From assembly GCF_013344685.1 (NCBI RefSeq), contig NZ_CP050137.1, forward strand, positions 3,961,001 to 4,025,000: DNA of 64,000 bases. The letters are read 5' to 3'. Below, piece after piece: positions 54,659-64,000 of this stretch. The notes under the pieces were generated by a model. That model was not told where the DNA came from and ran no database searches. It was given only the letters and a program-made list of their open reading frames with translations. The DNA is from Sphingomonas sp. CL5.1. Its GTDB lineage: Bacteria; Pseudomonadota; Alphaproteobacteria; Sphingomonadales; Sphingomonadaceae. The position numbers and the translations under genes are program-made. Position 1 is the first letter of the stretch; the number at the start of each line of letters is the position of its first letter.

Positions 54659-55892
54659 CCGGGCTTGTCGAACCTTTTTCAAAACGGCGCGCGTGGCGGC
54701 GTTCCTGCCGCACCAGCGTGCCGTGCTCGAACAGGAATCCGGCGATATCCGGCTTGCCCGCCGCGCCCAGCACGGTCTGGATGATGACCAGCAGCGGCAC
54801 CGCGAGCAGCGCCCCCGGCGTGCCCCAGATCCAGCCCCAGAAGCTGATCGAGACGAGGATCAGGATCGGGCTGATGGTGAGGCGATGGCCGACGATCAGC
54901 GGCGTCAGCACGTTCGCCTCGATCAGGTGACAGCCATACATGATCCCCGGCGCGGCGAGCGCGGTCCACACGTCGCCGAAGGTCATCAGCGCGCCGATCG
55001 CGATCAGCAGCGCCGCCACCACCGGCCCGAAATAGGGGATGTAGTTCAGCAGCGCGACGATCCCGCCCCACATCAGCGGGGAAGGCATGCCCAGCAGATG
55101 CAGCATGCCCGCGACGGTCAGCCCCAGCGCCACGTTGATGACGGTGATCGTGCCGAGATAGGACGATACGTGATCCACCACGTCCTGGATCACCCGCGCG
55201 GTGGCCATCGCCCCGCCGAAGCTGGTGCGGCTGGTGATCGTCCGCTCGCGCAGCCGCGTCCAGCCGGACAGGAAGAAGAAGGTGACGAGCACCGCGTAGA
55301 AAAGCTGGATGATCGCCGCCGGCGCGGAACTCGCCGCCAGTTCGAGAATCGACTGCGGCTGGGTGACGGTGGCGGTCGGCAGCGGCCGGATCGGGGTGGA
55401 GGCGATCTGGCGCAGCGTGCGGTTCGCGTAATGCTCGAGGTTCGAATAGAGATCGAGCAGCGGGGCGAGATTCTCCTGGATCCGGCCGATTCGCTTGGGC
55501 AGCAGGCGGAAGAAGTCGATGGCCGGAAAGACGATCGCCGCCACCACGATGTTCGCCGCGATCAGGAACAGCAGCACGCAGATCAGCGCCGCGATCGGCG
55601 ACGGGATGCGGCGGCGCTCCAGCCATTCCAGCATCGGGATCAGCGCGATGCCGACGACCAGCGCGACCGTGGTGGGCAGGAAGAACTCCGCCCCCGCCTT
55701 CAGCGCGAACGGCGTGCCGAGCACGACGCCCAGCCCCGCCAGCAACGTCAGCGCGGCGAGCAGCCGGTCGCGACGCAGCGCGATCCGCGCGTCCTCGATC
55801 CCGCCGGCGGTCAGCGGCAGGCCGAACGCTCCCTCGGCGGCCGGGAGCGGCGACGGCGCGGCGTCGGAAAGATCAGGGGACCGGTCGGCCAT
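54633..55892 (-). CDS. AI-2E family transporter
   Basis: A 419-residue membrane protein with about eight helices of the AI-2E/PerM superfamily. Typical pieces are FFLPTTVALVVGIALIPMLEWLERRRIP, YFGPVVAALLIAIGALM and the C-terminal ISPILILVSISFWGWIWGTPGALLAVPLLVI. Members export varied small solutes or act as Na+(Li+)/H+ antiporters; autoinducer-2 export is proven only for a few. No associated gene suggests the substrate here. Confidence 0.9.
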   Translation of the reverse strand: MADRSPDLSDAAPSPLPAAEGAFGLPLTAGGIEDARIALRRDRLLAALTLLAGLGVVLGTPFALKAGAEFFLPTTVALVVGIALIPMLEWLERRRIPSPIAALICVLLFLIAANIVVAAIVFPAIDFFRLLPKRIGRIQENLAPLLDLYSNLEHYANRTLRQIASTPIRPLPTATVTQPQSILELAASSAPAAIIQLFYAVLVTFFFLSGWTRLRERTITSRTSFGGAMATARVIQDVVDHVSSYLGTITVINVALGLTVAGMLHLLGMPSPLMWGGIVALLNYIPYFGPVVAALLIAIGALMTFGDVWTALAAPGIMYGCHLIEANVLTPLIVGHRLTISPILILVSISFWGWIWGTPGALLAVPLLVIIQTVLGAAGKPDIAGFLFEHGTLVRQERRHARRFEKGSTSPVDSPGSPA

Positions 55893-55943
55893 CGGGCGAC
55901 ACTAGCGACAAACCGGGAACATCGCCAGCATCACCCGCCGCAT

Positions 55944-56675
55944 TCATCCACCGTGCCACGGCCCGTCCTCCAGATAGAGATAGTCCGGGTCGAACTCCCC
56001 GATCCGCGCCAGTCGCGGGAAGTCCATCACATGCGCGTGACCGCGTGAAATCTCCACCACGCCATCCTCCCGCAGCCGCCGCAGCGTGCGGTTGACATGC
56101 ACGCTGGTCAGCCCGCACGCCTCGCCCATGTCCTGCTGGGTCAGCGGCAGCGCGAACCGTCCGCCGACCGCCCGGCCCACCGCCGCCATGCGCAGGTTGG
56201 TCTCGCACAGGAAGTGCGCCACCCTGCCCGCCGCGTCGAGCCGGCCGATGCGGAAGATCCATTCGCGATGCAGCGCGGCGTCGAGCAGGGTGCTGAACCA
56301 CAGCAGCCGCGCGAGATGCGGCATCGTCGCCATGATCGCGTCGAGCCGCTCATGCGGCACCAGCGCGATCCGCGATTCGGTCAACGTGGCGATGTCATGG
56401 TCGATGTGCCGGGTCGGATAGCCGTGCAGATCGACGAAATCGCCCGGCACCTGATAGGATACGAGCTGCCGGTAGCCGTCGCGCGCATCCATGTAGCGGC
56501 AGATGAAGCCGTCAATCAGCAGCGTGCTGTTGTGCAGGCGATCGGCGCGATGGGCGATGATCCGCCGCGGCGGCACGACCACCACCTCGGAAATCGCCGC
56601 CTCGAGCACCGCCATTTCCTCGGCGGTCAGCTCCGACCGCCGCCGCCCACGCAGAAAATCCCTCGTGCGATCCAA
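55944..56675 (-). CDS. Crp/Fnr-family transcriptional regulator
   Basis: A 243-residue regulator with an N-terminal cyclic-nucleotide-binding-type beta barrel (residues about 15-120, VSYQVPGDFVDLHGYP) and a C-terminal winged helix (LTQQDMGEACGLTSVHVNRTLRRLREDGVVEI). No Fnr-type cysteine cluster, so direct oxygen sensing by Fe-S is unlikely. The likely start is TTG 56675 with GGAGA eight bases upstream. The ligand and targets are unknown; it faces no obvious operon partner. Confidence 0.87.
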   Translation of the reverse strand: MDRTRDFLRGRRRSELTAEEMAVLEAAISEVVVVPPRRIIAHRADRLHNSTLLIDGFICRYMDARDGYRQLVSYQVPGDFVDLHGYPTRHIDHDIATLTESRIALVPHERLDAIMATMPHLARLLWFSTLLDAALHREWIFRIGRLDAAGRVAHFLCETNLRMAAVGRAVGGRFALPLTQQDMGEACGLTSVHVNRTLRRLREDGVVEISRGHAHVMDFPRLARIGEFDPDYLYLEDGPWHGG

Positions 56676-56751
56676 GCGCCGCTTCTCCGATCCGCAGCAC
56701 CGTTGCTACGCCATCGTAATGTTCCGCGATCGGAACAGTTCCGCGCCATGG

Positions 56752-58491
56752 TCAGGCCGCCGCGCGATCCTCGAACAAGGTCTTGAGATCACGCTTCAGT
56801 ATCTTGCCGTTGGCGTTGCGCGGCAGCGTCTCGGCGGCGAAGCGGATCGCCACGGGCACCTTGAACGCCGCCAGCCGCGCGCGGACCCATGCCTGAAGCT
56901 CGGCCTCGCTCGCGCTGGCGCCGGGCGCGAGATGCACCACCGCCGCCGGCTCCTCGCCCAGGGTGCGGTGGGGGATGCCGATCACCGCGCAATCCGTCAC
57001 CGCCGGGTGATCGTAGAGGACATTCTCCACCTCGCTCGAATAGATATTCTCGCCGCCCCGGATCAGCATGTCCTTGGCGCGATCGACGATGTAGCAGAAG
57101 CCCTCCTCGTCCAGCCGCGCGAGGTCGCCGGTGCGCACCCAGCCGTCGACGAAGGTCGCCGCCGTCGCCTCGGGCCTGTTCCAATAGCCCTTCACGATCA
57201 TCGGCCCGCGCGCCCACAATTCCCCGATCTCGCCGGCCGGCAGCTCGCGCGTCCCGTCCGCGTCCATCACCTTCAGGTCGGCCACCGCGACCGGCGGGCC
57301 GCAGCTTTCCGGCCGGTTGAGATAATCCTCCGCGCCGTGCGTGGTGACGGTCGCGGTGGTTTCCGTCATGCCCCAGCCGTTGGCGGGCAGCGCCTTCAGA
57401 TCGGCCGCGATCTTGCGCACCAGCTCCGGCGCGGAGGGCGCGCCGCCATAGCCGATCATCTCCAGGCTGGAGAGGTCGAAGCGATGCCGCTCGGGGTGCT
57501 CCAGCAACTGCCAGGCGATGGTCGGCACGCCGCCGGTGGAATTGACCCGCTCGCGCTCGATGATCTCCATCGCGCGCAGCGGCTCGAACTTGCGCATGTA
57601 GATGGTGGTGCCGCCCGCCGCCATCGCGCCCATCAACCCGGCGGAGAGCGCCGTGGCGTGGAACAGCGGGATCACCGTCAGCGCGACCTTCGGCGTCGGC
57701 TCCGGCAACGGCTCGCCGCGCCGCACGAACATGCGCGCCATCGCGAAGCCGCTGGACAGGATGTTGCTCATGAAATTGCGATGCGTGCCGAGCGCGCCCT
57801 TGGGATTGCCGGTGGTGCCGCTGGTGTAGAGGATCGACACGTCGTCGTCGGGCGCGAGATCGGCCTCGGGCAGGTCGCGGTCGGGCAGCCCCGCCCAGTC
57901 GCGCGGCGCGCCGATCACGTCCTCCAGCCGCGCGGCGGGGCTTTCCGGCGGCGTCGCGGCGCGACTCACCAGCACGCGGGCGAGCGCCGGCAAGGCGGCG
58001 CGGTGCGGCGCGATCCGCGCCCAGCGCTCGTCGTCCGCGATTAGCACCTTCGCGCCCGAATCACTCAGGCCATACGCCAGCTCGTCGCCGGTCCACCACG
58101 CATTGAGCGGCACGACGATCGCCCCGATCACCGCCGCCGCAAAGAAGCCGACGATCCATTCCGGCAGGTTGCGCATCGCGATCGCCACGCGGTCGCCCTT
58201 CTCCACGCCGTGCGCGCGCAGGTCGTGCGCCAGCGCCGCGATCGCGCGGAACTGCGCCTCATAGCTGACCCGCTCGTCCTCGTGGATCGTCGCGAGCCGC
58301 TCGCCATGGGTGCGCGAGAAGCGGACGAGCGCCGCCATGTGCGGCGGGACGTTCTTCCACACCCGCGTCGGAATCCCGCGAATCTCCACCGTTTCCATTT
58401 CGAAACGGCTGCCGGGCGCGGTAAGGATCGCCGTTGCCTCCACCAGCGACACCGCCGGCCACGCCTTGCCCGCTGCCGATTGATTCTCCAC
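56752..58491 (-). CDS. Acyl-CoA synthetase (AMP-binding, FadD-like)
   Basis: A 579-residue ANL-superfamily ligase that activates a carboxylic acid as acyl-AMP and then acyl-CoA. The P-loop ILYTSGTTGNPKGALGTH, GWGMTETTAT, the TGD motif in GWVRTGDLARL, RAKDMLIRGGENI and the catalytic Lys in LPRNANGKILKRDL are intact. It starts at GTG 58491 after AGAGAGGA. Divergent from the serine hydrolase gene; the surrounding beta-oxidation-type genes suggest fatty or aromatic acid use. Confidence 0.92.
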   Translation of the reverse strand: MENQSAAGKAWPAVSLVEATAILTAPGSRFEMETVEIRGIPTRVWKNVPPHMAALVRFSRTHGERLATIHEDERVSYEAQFRAIAALAHDLRAHGVEKGDRVAIAMRNLPEWIVGFFAAAVIGAIVVPLNAWWTGDELAYGLSDSGAKVLIADDERWARIAPHRAALPALARVLVSRAATPPESPAARLEDVIGAPRDWAGLPDRDLPEADLAPDDDVSILYTSGTTGNPKGALGTHRNFMSNILSSGFAMARMFVRRGEPLPEPTPKVALTVIPLFHATALSAGLMGAMAAGGTTIYMRKFEPLRAMEIIERERVNSTGGVPTIAWQLLEHPERHRFDLSSLEMIGYGGAPSAPELVRKIAADLKALPANGWGMTETTATVTTHGAEDYLNRPESCGPPVAVADLKVMDADGTRELPAGEIGELWARGPMIVKGYWNRPEATAATFVDGWVRTGDLARLDEEGFCYIVDRAKDMLIRGGENIYSSEVENVLYDHPAVTDCAVIGIPHRTLGEEPAAVVHLAPGASASEAELQAWVRARLAAFKVPVAIRFAAETLPRNANGKILKRDLKTLFEDRAAA

Positions 58492-58606
58492 GACGATCCT
58501 CTCTCACTAGAAAAACGGGTTTGTCATCGCCGAGGTTAGGATTGATTTCCGCGCCGCTCAAGCGATAGGGCGTGAAGACGATTTGAAACAGGGGTATGGA
58601 GCAGGC

Positions 58607-59830
58607 ATGAAGATCGCCAGGCCAGAGAAACACGGTTTCAACCCCGGCCGGCTCGCCGCGATCGACCGCCTGCTGAAGGAACGATACCTCGATTCGGGCA
58701 AGTTCCCGCACGCCCAGCTATTGATCGCGCGCGACGGCGAGGTGGTGCATTTCTCCTCGCAGGGCGCGGCGCGCGAGGGGAAGAAGAAGCGGATCGACGA
58801 AGGCTCGCTGTTCCGCATCGCCTCGATGACCAAGCCGATCACCTCGCTCGCCTTCATGATGCTGGTGGAGGAGGCGCTGGTCGCGCTCGACACGCCGGTC
58901 CACCACGTCCTGCCCGAGCTGAAGGGCGTCGGCGTCTATGCCGGCGGCGGCGCGGGCGTGCCGTTCATGACGAAGCCGACCGACGAGCCGATGCGGATGG
59001 TGGACCTGCTGCGCCACACCGCGGGCTTCACCTATTCGTTCCAGAACCGCTCGAACATCGACGCGGCGCATCGCGAGCTGAAGCTGGAGAACTGGCACGG
59101 CAAATACGACCTCGACGGCTTCGTGGCCGCGCTGGGCGAGCTGCCGCTGGAATTCTCGCCCGGCACGCGCTGGAACTATTCGGTCGCGACCGACGTGCTC
59201 GGCCTCGTCGTGCAGCGAGTCGCCGGGATGCCGCTGGAGCGCTTCTTCGAGGAACGCATCTTCAAGCCGCTGAAGATGCACGACACCTTCTTCACCGTGC
59301 CCGCCGACAAGCTCGACCGGCTGGTCGATTGCCAGACCTTCGTGCCCGGCAAGGGCAACCAGATGTTCGACCGCGCCAGCGACAGCATGTGGGCGCGGCC
59401 GTTCACGCTCGTCTCGGGCGGCGGCGGGCTGGTGTCGACATCGCACGATTACAACCGCTTCTGCCAGATGTGCCTCAATGGCGGCGAGCTGGACGGCGCG
59501 CGCGTCGTCGGGCGCAAGACGATCGACCTGATGACGGTCAACCACCTGCCCGACAACGCCGATCTCAGCTCCATGTCCGATTCGATGTTCAGCGAGACGC
59601 AGAACGCCGGCACCGGCTTCGGCCTTGGCTTCGCGGTGACGATCGACGTGGCGCGGTCGATGATGCCGGGATCGGTGGGCGAATATTATTGGGGCGGCAT
59701 GTTCTCGACCGCCTTCTTCGTCGATCCGGTCGAGCGGCTGTCGATGGTGTTCATGACGCAATTGTCGCCCTCGTCGCTCTATCCGGTGCGGCGCGAGCTG
59801 AAGACGATGATCTATTCCGCGCTGGCCTGA
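58607..59830 (+). CDS. Serine hydrolase of the beta-lactamase (class C) fold
   Basis: A 407-residue penicillin-binding/esterase-type serine hydrolase. The SxxK motif is FRIASMTKPIT (Ser73, Lys76), and the tyrosine motif is NYSVATDVLG, about 110 residues on. Starts at ATG 58607 with GGAG just upstream. No signal peptide, so an esterase acting in the cytoplasm is more likely than a beta-lactamase. First gene of a plus-strand run with the bifunctional enzyme, amidase and acyl-CoA dehydrogenase. Confidence 0.88.
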   Translation: MKIARPEKHGFNPGRLAAIDRLLKERYLDSGKFPHAQLLIARDGEVVHFSSQGAAREGKKKRIDEGSLFRIASMTKPITSLAFMMLVEEALVALDTPVHHVLPELKGVGVYAGGGAGVPFMTKPTDEPMRMVDLLRHTAGFTYSFQNRSNIDAAHRELKLENWHGKYDLDGFVAALGELPLEFSPGTRWNYSVATDVLGLVVQRVAGMPLERFFEERIFKPLKMHDTFFTVPADKLDRLVDCQTFVPGKGNQMFDRASDSMWARPFTLVSGGGGLVSTSHDYNRFCQMCLNGGELDGARVVGRKTIDLMTVNHLPDNADLSSMSDSMFSETQNAGTGFGLGFAVTIDVARSMMPGSVGEYYWGGMFSTAFFVDPVERLSMVFMTQLSPSSLYPVRRELKTMIYSALA

Positions 59831-59866
59831 CCGCCACGCCCTGCCGACCAACTGGAGAAACCCGAC

Positions 59867-61894
59867 ATGACTTCCCCCGTCCGCACCGAACGCCACGGCG
59901 ACGTGCTCGTCATCATCTCGAATTCGCCGCCGGTGAACGCGCTCGGCGCGGCGGTGCGCGACGGGCTGGAGGCCGGCGTCAAGGAAGGCATCGCCGACGG
60001 CTCGATCGCCGCGATGGTGCTGCGCTGCGACGGCCGCACCTTCTTCGCGGGCGCGGACATCACGGAGTTCGGCAAGCCGCCGATGGGCGCCTCGCTGCAT
60101 GAGGTGATCGACATGATGGACGCCTCGCCCAAGCCGATCGTCGCGGCGATCCACGGCACGGCGCTGGGCGGCGGGTGCGAGACGGCGCTGGCCTGCCATT
60201 ATCGCGTCGCGGTGCCCTCCGCGATGATCGGCACGCCGGAGGTGAAGCTCGGCCTGCTCCCCGGCGCGGGCGGCACGCAGCGCCTGCCGCGCCTGATCGG
60301 CATGAAGGCCGCGCTGCCGATGCTGGCGATCGGCGATCCGGTGCCGGCGAAGAAGGCGGCGGAGCTTGGCCTGATCGATCGCGTGGTAGGCGAGGACAGC
60401 CTTGAGGCCGACGCGATCGCCTTCGCCCGCGAGATTGCCCACAAGCGGCCGATCCCGCGTATCCGCGACAAGGACGCGAAGCCCGATCCGGAAGCGGTCG
60501 CCGAATTCCGCAAGGCCAATGCGAAGAAGTTCCGCGGCTTCGACGCGCCGGAGGCGAACATCCGCTGCGCCGTCGCCGCGACCGAGCTTCCCTTCGACGA
60601 GGGCATGAAGTTCGAGCGTGACGAGTTCATGAAGCTGATGATGGGCGTTCAGTCCGCCGCGCAGCGCCACATCTTCTTCGCCGAGCGGCAGGCCGCCAAG
60701 ATTGATGACGTCGATCCCAAGACGCCGCTCCGCCCGATCAACCGCGTCGGCGTGATCGGCGCCGGCACGATGGGCGGCGGGATCAGCATGAACTTCCTGT
60801 CGGCGGGCATCCCCGTCACCATCGTCGAGATGCAACGGGAGGCGCTCGATCGCGGCGTGGCCGTAATGCGCAGGAATTACGAGGCATCCGCCGCCAAGGG
60901 GCGCATCAAGCCCGATGCGCCGGAAAAGGCGATGGGCCTGCTCACCCCCACGCTCAGCCTCGAAGACCTCAAGGACTGCGACCTCATCATCGAGGCGGTC
61001 TATGAGAATATGGACGTGAAGAAGGACATCTTCGGCAAGCTCGACAAGATCGCGAAACCCGGCGCGATCCTTGCGTCGAACACCTCCTATCTCGACATCA
61101 ACGAGATCGCCGCCGTCACCAGCCGGCCGGAGGACGTGGTGGGGATGCATTTCTTCTCCCCCGCCAACGTGATGAAATTGCTGGAGGTGGTGCGCGGCGA
61201 CAAGACCGCGAAGGACGTGCTCGCCACCGTCATGGCGCTTTCCAAGAAGATCAGGAAGGTCGCGGTCGTGGCCGGCGTATGCCACGGCTTCATCGGCAAC
61301 CGGATGCTCGCCCCGCGCCAGCAGGAGGCGAACAAGCTGCTGATGGAAGGCGCCACCCCGCAGCAGATCGACAAGGTCCACACCGATTTCGGCATGCCGA
61401 TGGGGCCATTCCAGATGTCCGATCTCGCGGGCGTCGACATCGGCTGGCACCGCGATCCCAACCGGATCGAGACGATCCGCGACGCCTTGTGCGCTGAGGG
61501 CCGCTGGGGGCAGAAGAAGCAGGCCGGCTTCTATGACTACGACGAGAAGCGGAACCCCACCCCCTCGCCGCGCGTGGCGGAGATCATCGAGGAGTTCCGC
61601 CAGAAATCGAACCTGCCGAAGCGCGAGATCACCGATCAGGAGATCGTAGAGCGCACGCTCTACACGATGGTCAACGAAGGCGCACTGATCCTCGAGGAAG
61701 GCAAGGCGCAGCGCGCGTCCGACATCGATGTGGTGTGGATCTACGGCTACGGCTGGCCGGTCTATCGCGGCGGCCCGATGTTCTGGGCGCAGAGCGAGGG
61801 ACTGAAGAAGGTGGTCGCGGGTCTGGAGAAGCATGGCTTCAAGGTCGCCGAAAGCCTCACGGCGGCGGCCGGGAGCGGCAGCCAGTTGAAGTGA
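59867..61894 (+). CDS. Bifunctional enoyl-CoA hydratase / 3-hydroxyacyl-CoA dehydrogenase
   Basis: A 675-residue FadB/FadJ-type beta-oxidation protein. The N-terminal hydratase/isomerase domain has [14 protein letters not shown] and [19 protein letters not shown] with the catalytic Glu pair region. The NAD-dependent dehydrogenase follows with [28 protein letters not shown] and [19 protein letters not shown] duplicated C-terminal helical domain ends the chain. GGAG before ATG 59867. Converts enoyl-CoA to 3-oxoacyl-CoA in two steps. Confidence 0.95.
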   Translation: MTSPVRTERHGDVLVIISNSPPVNALGAAVRDGLEAGVKEGIADGSIAAMVLRCDGRTFFAGADITEFGKPPMGASLHEVIDMMDASPKPIVAAIHGTALGGGCETALACHYRVAVPSAMIGTPEVKLGLLPGAGGTQRLPRLIGMKAALPMLAIGDPVPAKKAAELGLIDRVVGEDSLEADAIAFAREIAHKRPIPRIRDKDAKPDPEAVAEFRKANAKKFRGFDAPEANIRCAVAATELPFDEGMKFERDEFMKLMMGVQSAAQRHIFFAERQAAKIDDVDPKTPLRPINRVGVIGAGTMGGGISMNFLSAGIPVTIVEMQREALDRGVAVMRRNYEASAAKGRIKPDAPEKAMGLLTPTLSLEDLKDCDLIIEAVYENMDVKKDIFGKLDKIAKPGAILASNTSYLDINEIAAVTSRPEDVVGMHFFSPANVMKLLEVVRGDKTAKDVLATVMALSKKIRKVAVVAGVCHGFIGNRMLAPRQQEANKLLMEGATPQQIDKVHTDFGMPMGPFQMSDLAGVDIGWHRDPNRIETIRDALCAEGRWGQKKQAGFYDYDEKRNPTPSPRVAEIIEEFRQKSNLPKREITDQEIVERTLYTMVNEGALILEEGKAQRASDIDVVWIYGYGWPVYRGGPMFWAQSEGLKKVVAGLEKHGFKVAESLTAAAGSGSQLK

Positions 61895-61901
61895 CCAATG
61901 C

Positions 61902-61927
61902 CGTCATCCCCGCGCGCGGGGATGACG
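61902..61927. repeat. Perfect 26-base palindrome, REP-like
   Basis: CGTCATCCCCGCG directly followed by its reverse complement CGCGGGGATGACG. It lies eight bases past the bifunctional enzyme stop and 20 before the amidase start, and resembles repeated intergenic palindromes in sphingomonads, like the one at 9310-9337. Confidence 0.7.
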
Positions 61928-61946
61928 AACCTCGCGAGGTATCCCG

Positions 61947-63266
61947 ATGACCGAACGCTCCGCCCTTGAAACCGCCGCCGCCGTCCGCGCGGGCGAGACC
62001 ACCGCATTGCTTGAAACCGAGGCGGCGATCGCCCGGATCGAGGCACGCGACGGGCCGCTCAACGCGGTGGTGGTGCGCGATTTCGCCCGCGCCCGCCACG
62101 CGGCGGCCGAACTCGACCAGCGCATCAAGGAAGGGTTCGACGCGCCCTTGCTCGGCGTGCCGATGACGGTGAAGGAAAGCTACGACCTCGCCGGCCTCAA
62201 GACCACCTGGGGCTTCACCGAGCATCGCGACTTCACGGCGAAGCGCGACGCGGTGCTGGTGCAGCGGCTGAAGAACGCCGGCGCGATCGTGCTGGGCAAG
62301 ACCAACGTGCCGGTCGGGCTGGCGGACGTTCAGTCGAACAACCCGATCTACGGCCGCACGCACAACCCGCACGACCATGGCCGCTCGGCCGGCGGCTCCT
62401 CGGGCGGCAGCGGCGTTGCGCTGGCCTCGGGCATGGTGCCGCTGGAAATCGGCTCGGACATCGGCGGCTCGATCCGCACGCCAGCGGCCTTCAACGGCGT
62501 GTGGGGGCTGAAGCCGACGTTCGGCCTGCTCTCCACCACCGGCCACAGTTTCCCCGGCACGGACGGCGCGCGGGTCGCGCTCAGCGTATGCGGGCCGATG
62601 GCACGCAACGCCGACGACCTCGCGGCGGCGCTCGACATATTGGCGGATCATCCGGTCGTTCCCGCCCCCCCGCGCCGGCCGGACGAGTGGCGCATCCTGA
62701 TCCTCGCCGATCATCCCGAGACGGGCATCTCAGCGGAGATGCGCGCGGCGCTGGAGAAGGTCGGCGCGGCCTTCGCCGGTGCCGGCGCGAAGGTGGACTA
62801 TGAGAGCGACCTGCTGCCGGACCTGTCGCAGCAGCATCGCCATTACATGCACATGCTCAACATCGCGATGACGCGCGGCGCGCCCGATCCGGTGCGCGGC
62901 GTGCCGACGCTCACCGAATGGTTCGACCTCGCCGACCATCAGGCGCGCAACATCCGCCAGTGGCATGAGGTGTTCGGCCGCTATGACGCGGTGATCGCGC
63001 CGATCTTCGGCACCACCGCCTTCCCGCATGACGATGCGCCGCTGACCGGGCGCCGGCTGGAGATCGACGGGCAGGACACGTCCTTCGCCACCCAGTTCGC
63101 CTGGGCCGGGCTGGCCACCTTCGCCAACCTTCCCGCGACCAGCGTGCCGGTGGCGACCGGGGCGGGCGGGCTGCCGATCGGCGTGCAGGTGATCGCCGAC
63201 CGTTATCAGGACCATCTTTCGATCGCGGCCGCGCGCGCGGCGCACGACCTTGTCTGGAGCAAATGA
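61947..63266 (+). CDS. Amidase signature family protein
   Basis: A 439-residue amidase. The Ser-cis-Ser-Lys triad is visible: Lys76 in PMTVKESYD, Ser151 in SAGGSSGGS and nucleophile Ser175 in [14 protein letters not shown], spaced as in the family. Closest in style to soluble acyl-amide or aryl-amide hydrolases, not GatA, since no gatB/gatC are adjacent. Its stop overlaps the following ATG, so it is co-translated with the acyl-CoA dehydrogenase. Substrate unknown. Confidence 0.9.
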   Translation: MTERSALETAAAVRAGETTALLETEAAIARIEARDGPLNAVVVRDFARARHAAAELDQRIKEGFDAPLLGVPMTVKESYDLAGLKTTWGFTEHRDFTAKRDAVLVQRLKNAGAIVLGKTNVPVGLADVQSNNPIYGRTHNPHDHGRSAGGSSGGSGVALASGMVPLEIGSDIGGSIRTPAAFNGVWGLKPTFGLLSTTGHSFPGTDGARVALSVCGPMARNADDLAAALDILADHPVVPAPPRRPDEWRILILADHPETGISAEMRAALEKVGAAFAGAGAKVDYESDLLPDLSQQHRHYMHMLNIAMTRGAPDPVRGVPTLTEWFDLADHQARNIRQWHEVFGRYDAVIAPIFGTTAFPHDDAPLTGRRLEIDGQDTSFATQFAWAGLATFANLPATSVPVATGAGGLPIGVQVIADRYQDHLSIAAARAAHDLVWSK

Positions 63267-64000
63267 TGAGCGACCTCGAACAATTCCGCGCCGAGACGCG
63301 CGCCTGGCTCGAAGCCAATTGCCCGCCGGAGATGCGCGAGCCGGTCCGCACCGAGAAGGATTCGGTCTGGGGCGGCCGCGACCAGAGCGCGATGACGCCC
63401 GCGCAGAAGCAGTGGATGGACCGGATGGGCGAGCGCGGCTGGACCGTGCCGGACTGGCCGAAGGAATATGGCGGCGGCGGCCTTTCGGCGGCCGAGACCA
63501 AGGTGCTGCGCGAGGAGATGGCCGCGCTGCGCTGCCGCAACCCGCTGTCGTCGTTCGGCATCTCGATGCTCGGGCCGGCGCTGCTGAAATATGGCAACGA
63601 GGCGCAGAAGAAGGAGCATCTGCCGAAGATCGCGCGCGGCGAAATCCGCTGGTGCCAGGGCTATTCGGAGCCGAACGCGGGGTCCGACCTCGCCAGCCTC
63701 GCCACCAAGGCGGAGGACAAGGGCGATCACTTCCTCGTCAACGGCCAGAAGGTCTGGACGAGCTACGCCGACAACGCCGACTGGATCTTCTGTCTCGTCC
63801 GCACCGATCCGACGAACAAGCATAACGGCATCAGCTTCGTGCTGTTCGACATGCGGACGCCCGGCGTCTCGACCAAGCCGATCCTGCTGATCTCCGGCTA
63901 TTCGCCGTTCTGCGAGACCTTCTTCGACAATGTGAAGGTGCCGAAGGAGAATCTGGTCGGCGAGCTGAACAAGGGCTGGGACGTCGCCAAATATCTGCTC
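63263..64000 (+). CDS. Acyl-CoA dehydrogenase family protein (3' end outside window)
   Basis: The first 246 residues of an acyl-CoA dehydrogenase; the frame is open at the window end. WTVPDWPKEYGGGGLSAAE, the FAD-binding CQGYSEPNAGSDLASLAT and GQKVWTSYADNADWIFCLVRTD, and FFDNVKVPKENLVGE are typical. ATG 63263 overlaps the amidase TGA; ATG 63266 is in the same frame. The catalytic loop is not visible. Confidence 0.92.
   Translation, partial: MMSDLEQFRAETRAWLEANCPPEMREPVRTEKDSVWGGRDQSAMTPAQKQWMDRMGERGWTVPDWPKEYGGGGLSAAETKVLREEMAALRCRNPLSSFGISMLGPALLKYGNEAQKKEHLPKIARGEIRWCQGYSEPNAGSDLASLATKAEDKGDHFLVNGQKVWTSYADNADWIFCLVRTDPTNKHNGISFVLFDMRTPGVSTKPILLISGYSPFCETFFDNVKVPKENLVGELNKGWDVAKYLL

Noticed and set aside
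58718..61834. A 1,038-codon open frame opposite the serine hydrolase and beta-oxidation genes
   Set aside because: It spans two clear genes on the other strand and shows only shadow composition.

Overview
The window looks like about 64 kb of ordinary chromosome from a high-GC alphaproteobacterium, most likely Sphingomonas or a close sphingomonad. The clues are the TonB-dependent receptors, the LytS/LytTR pair, the zapA - 6S RNA - formyltetrahydrofolate cyclo-ligase - DUF2842 block, the TIGR02300 - aroA - cmk - rpsA - ihfB block and the CcmC/D/E set. This placement rests on gene content read by eye, not on a database search. I see no insertion sequence, prophage, integron, CRISPR array or rRNA operon. 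No stretch above 300 bases lacks a gene; the longest gap is the 276-base leader between cmk and rpsA.

Layout. 1-6.2 kb: tail of a TonB-dependent receptor, a terminator, a LytS-type histidine kinase with its LytTR regulator, an ABC-F ATPase, an exported intradiol-dioxygenase-like lipoprotein and two small genes. 6.2-13.3 kb: EVE protein, a full TonB-dependent receptor, TypA/BipA, and a TelA plus XpaC-like pair. 13.3-17.1 kb: gap-pgk glycolytic operon, then a cell-division locus (58-residue coiled-coil gene, zapA, 6S RNA, 5-formyltetrahydrofolate cyclo-ligase, DUF2842). 17.1-28.2 kb: radical SAM protein, M20 amidohydrolase, Rieske oxygenase coupled to a CitE-like lyase, AmpG-like permease, M23 peptidase, and putA with a divergent Lrp-type regulator. 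28.2-34.3 kb: tRNA-Ala, TIGR02300, aroA, an alpha/beta hydrolase, cmk, rpsA, ihfB and tRNA-Leu.

34.3-43.9 kb: a peptide-transporter-like lipoprotein whose frame runs through the tRNA-Leu gene, DUF4112, a NamZ-like protein with a DOMON-like partner, rimO, tRNA-Met, an RNA-ligase-like protein, Kup, and a cytochrome c maturation cluster (ccmC, D, E and a TPR gene) in which ccmF/G/H are not found. 43.9-48.8 kb: two coupled acyl-CoA dehydrogenases (possibly a heteromeric enzyme), nth, dapB and agmatine deiminase. 48.8-54.6 kb: a low-GC orphan gene, clpX, clpP, a glycosyltransferase, trigger factor with an unusual Lys/Ala-rich repeat tail, tRNA-Leu, a proline-rich mini-gene and tRNA-Asp. 54.6-64 kb: AI-2E permease, Crp/Fnr regulator and an acyl-CoA degradation cluster (acyl-CoA ligase, serine hydrolase, bifunctional beta-oxidation enzyme, amidase, acyl-CoA dehydrogenase cut by the window end).

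I found no clear new defence or mobile system. The items most worth a second look are the lipoprotein frame crossing tRNA-Leu, the ZauP-like gene before zapA, the ccm operon gap, the coupled acyl-CoA dehydrogenases, the trigger factor tail and the repeated TTG-on-TGA stop/start overlaps.
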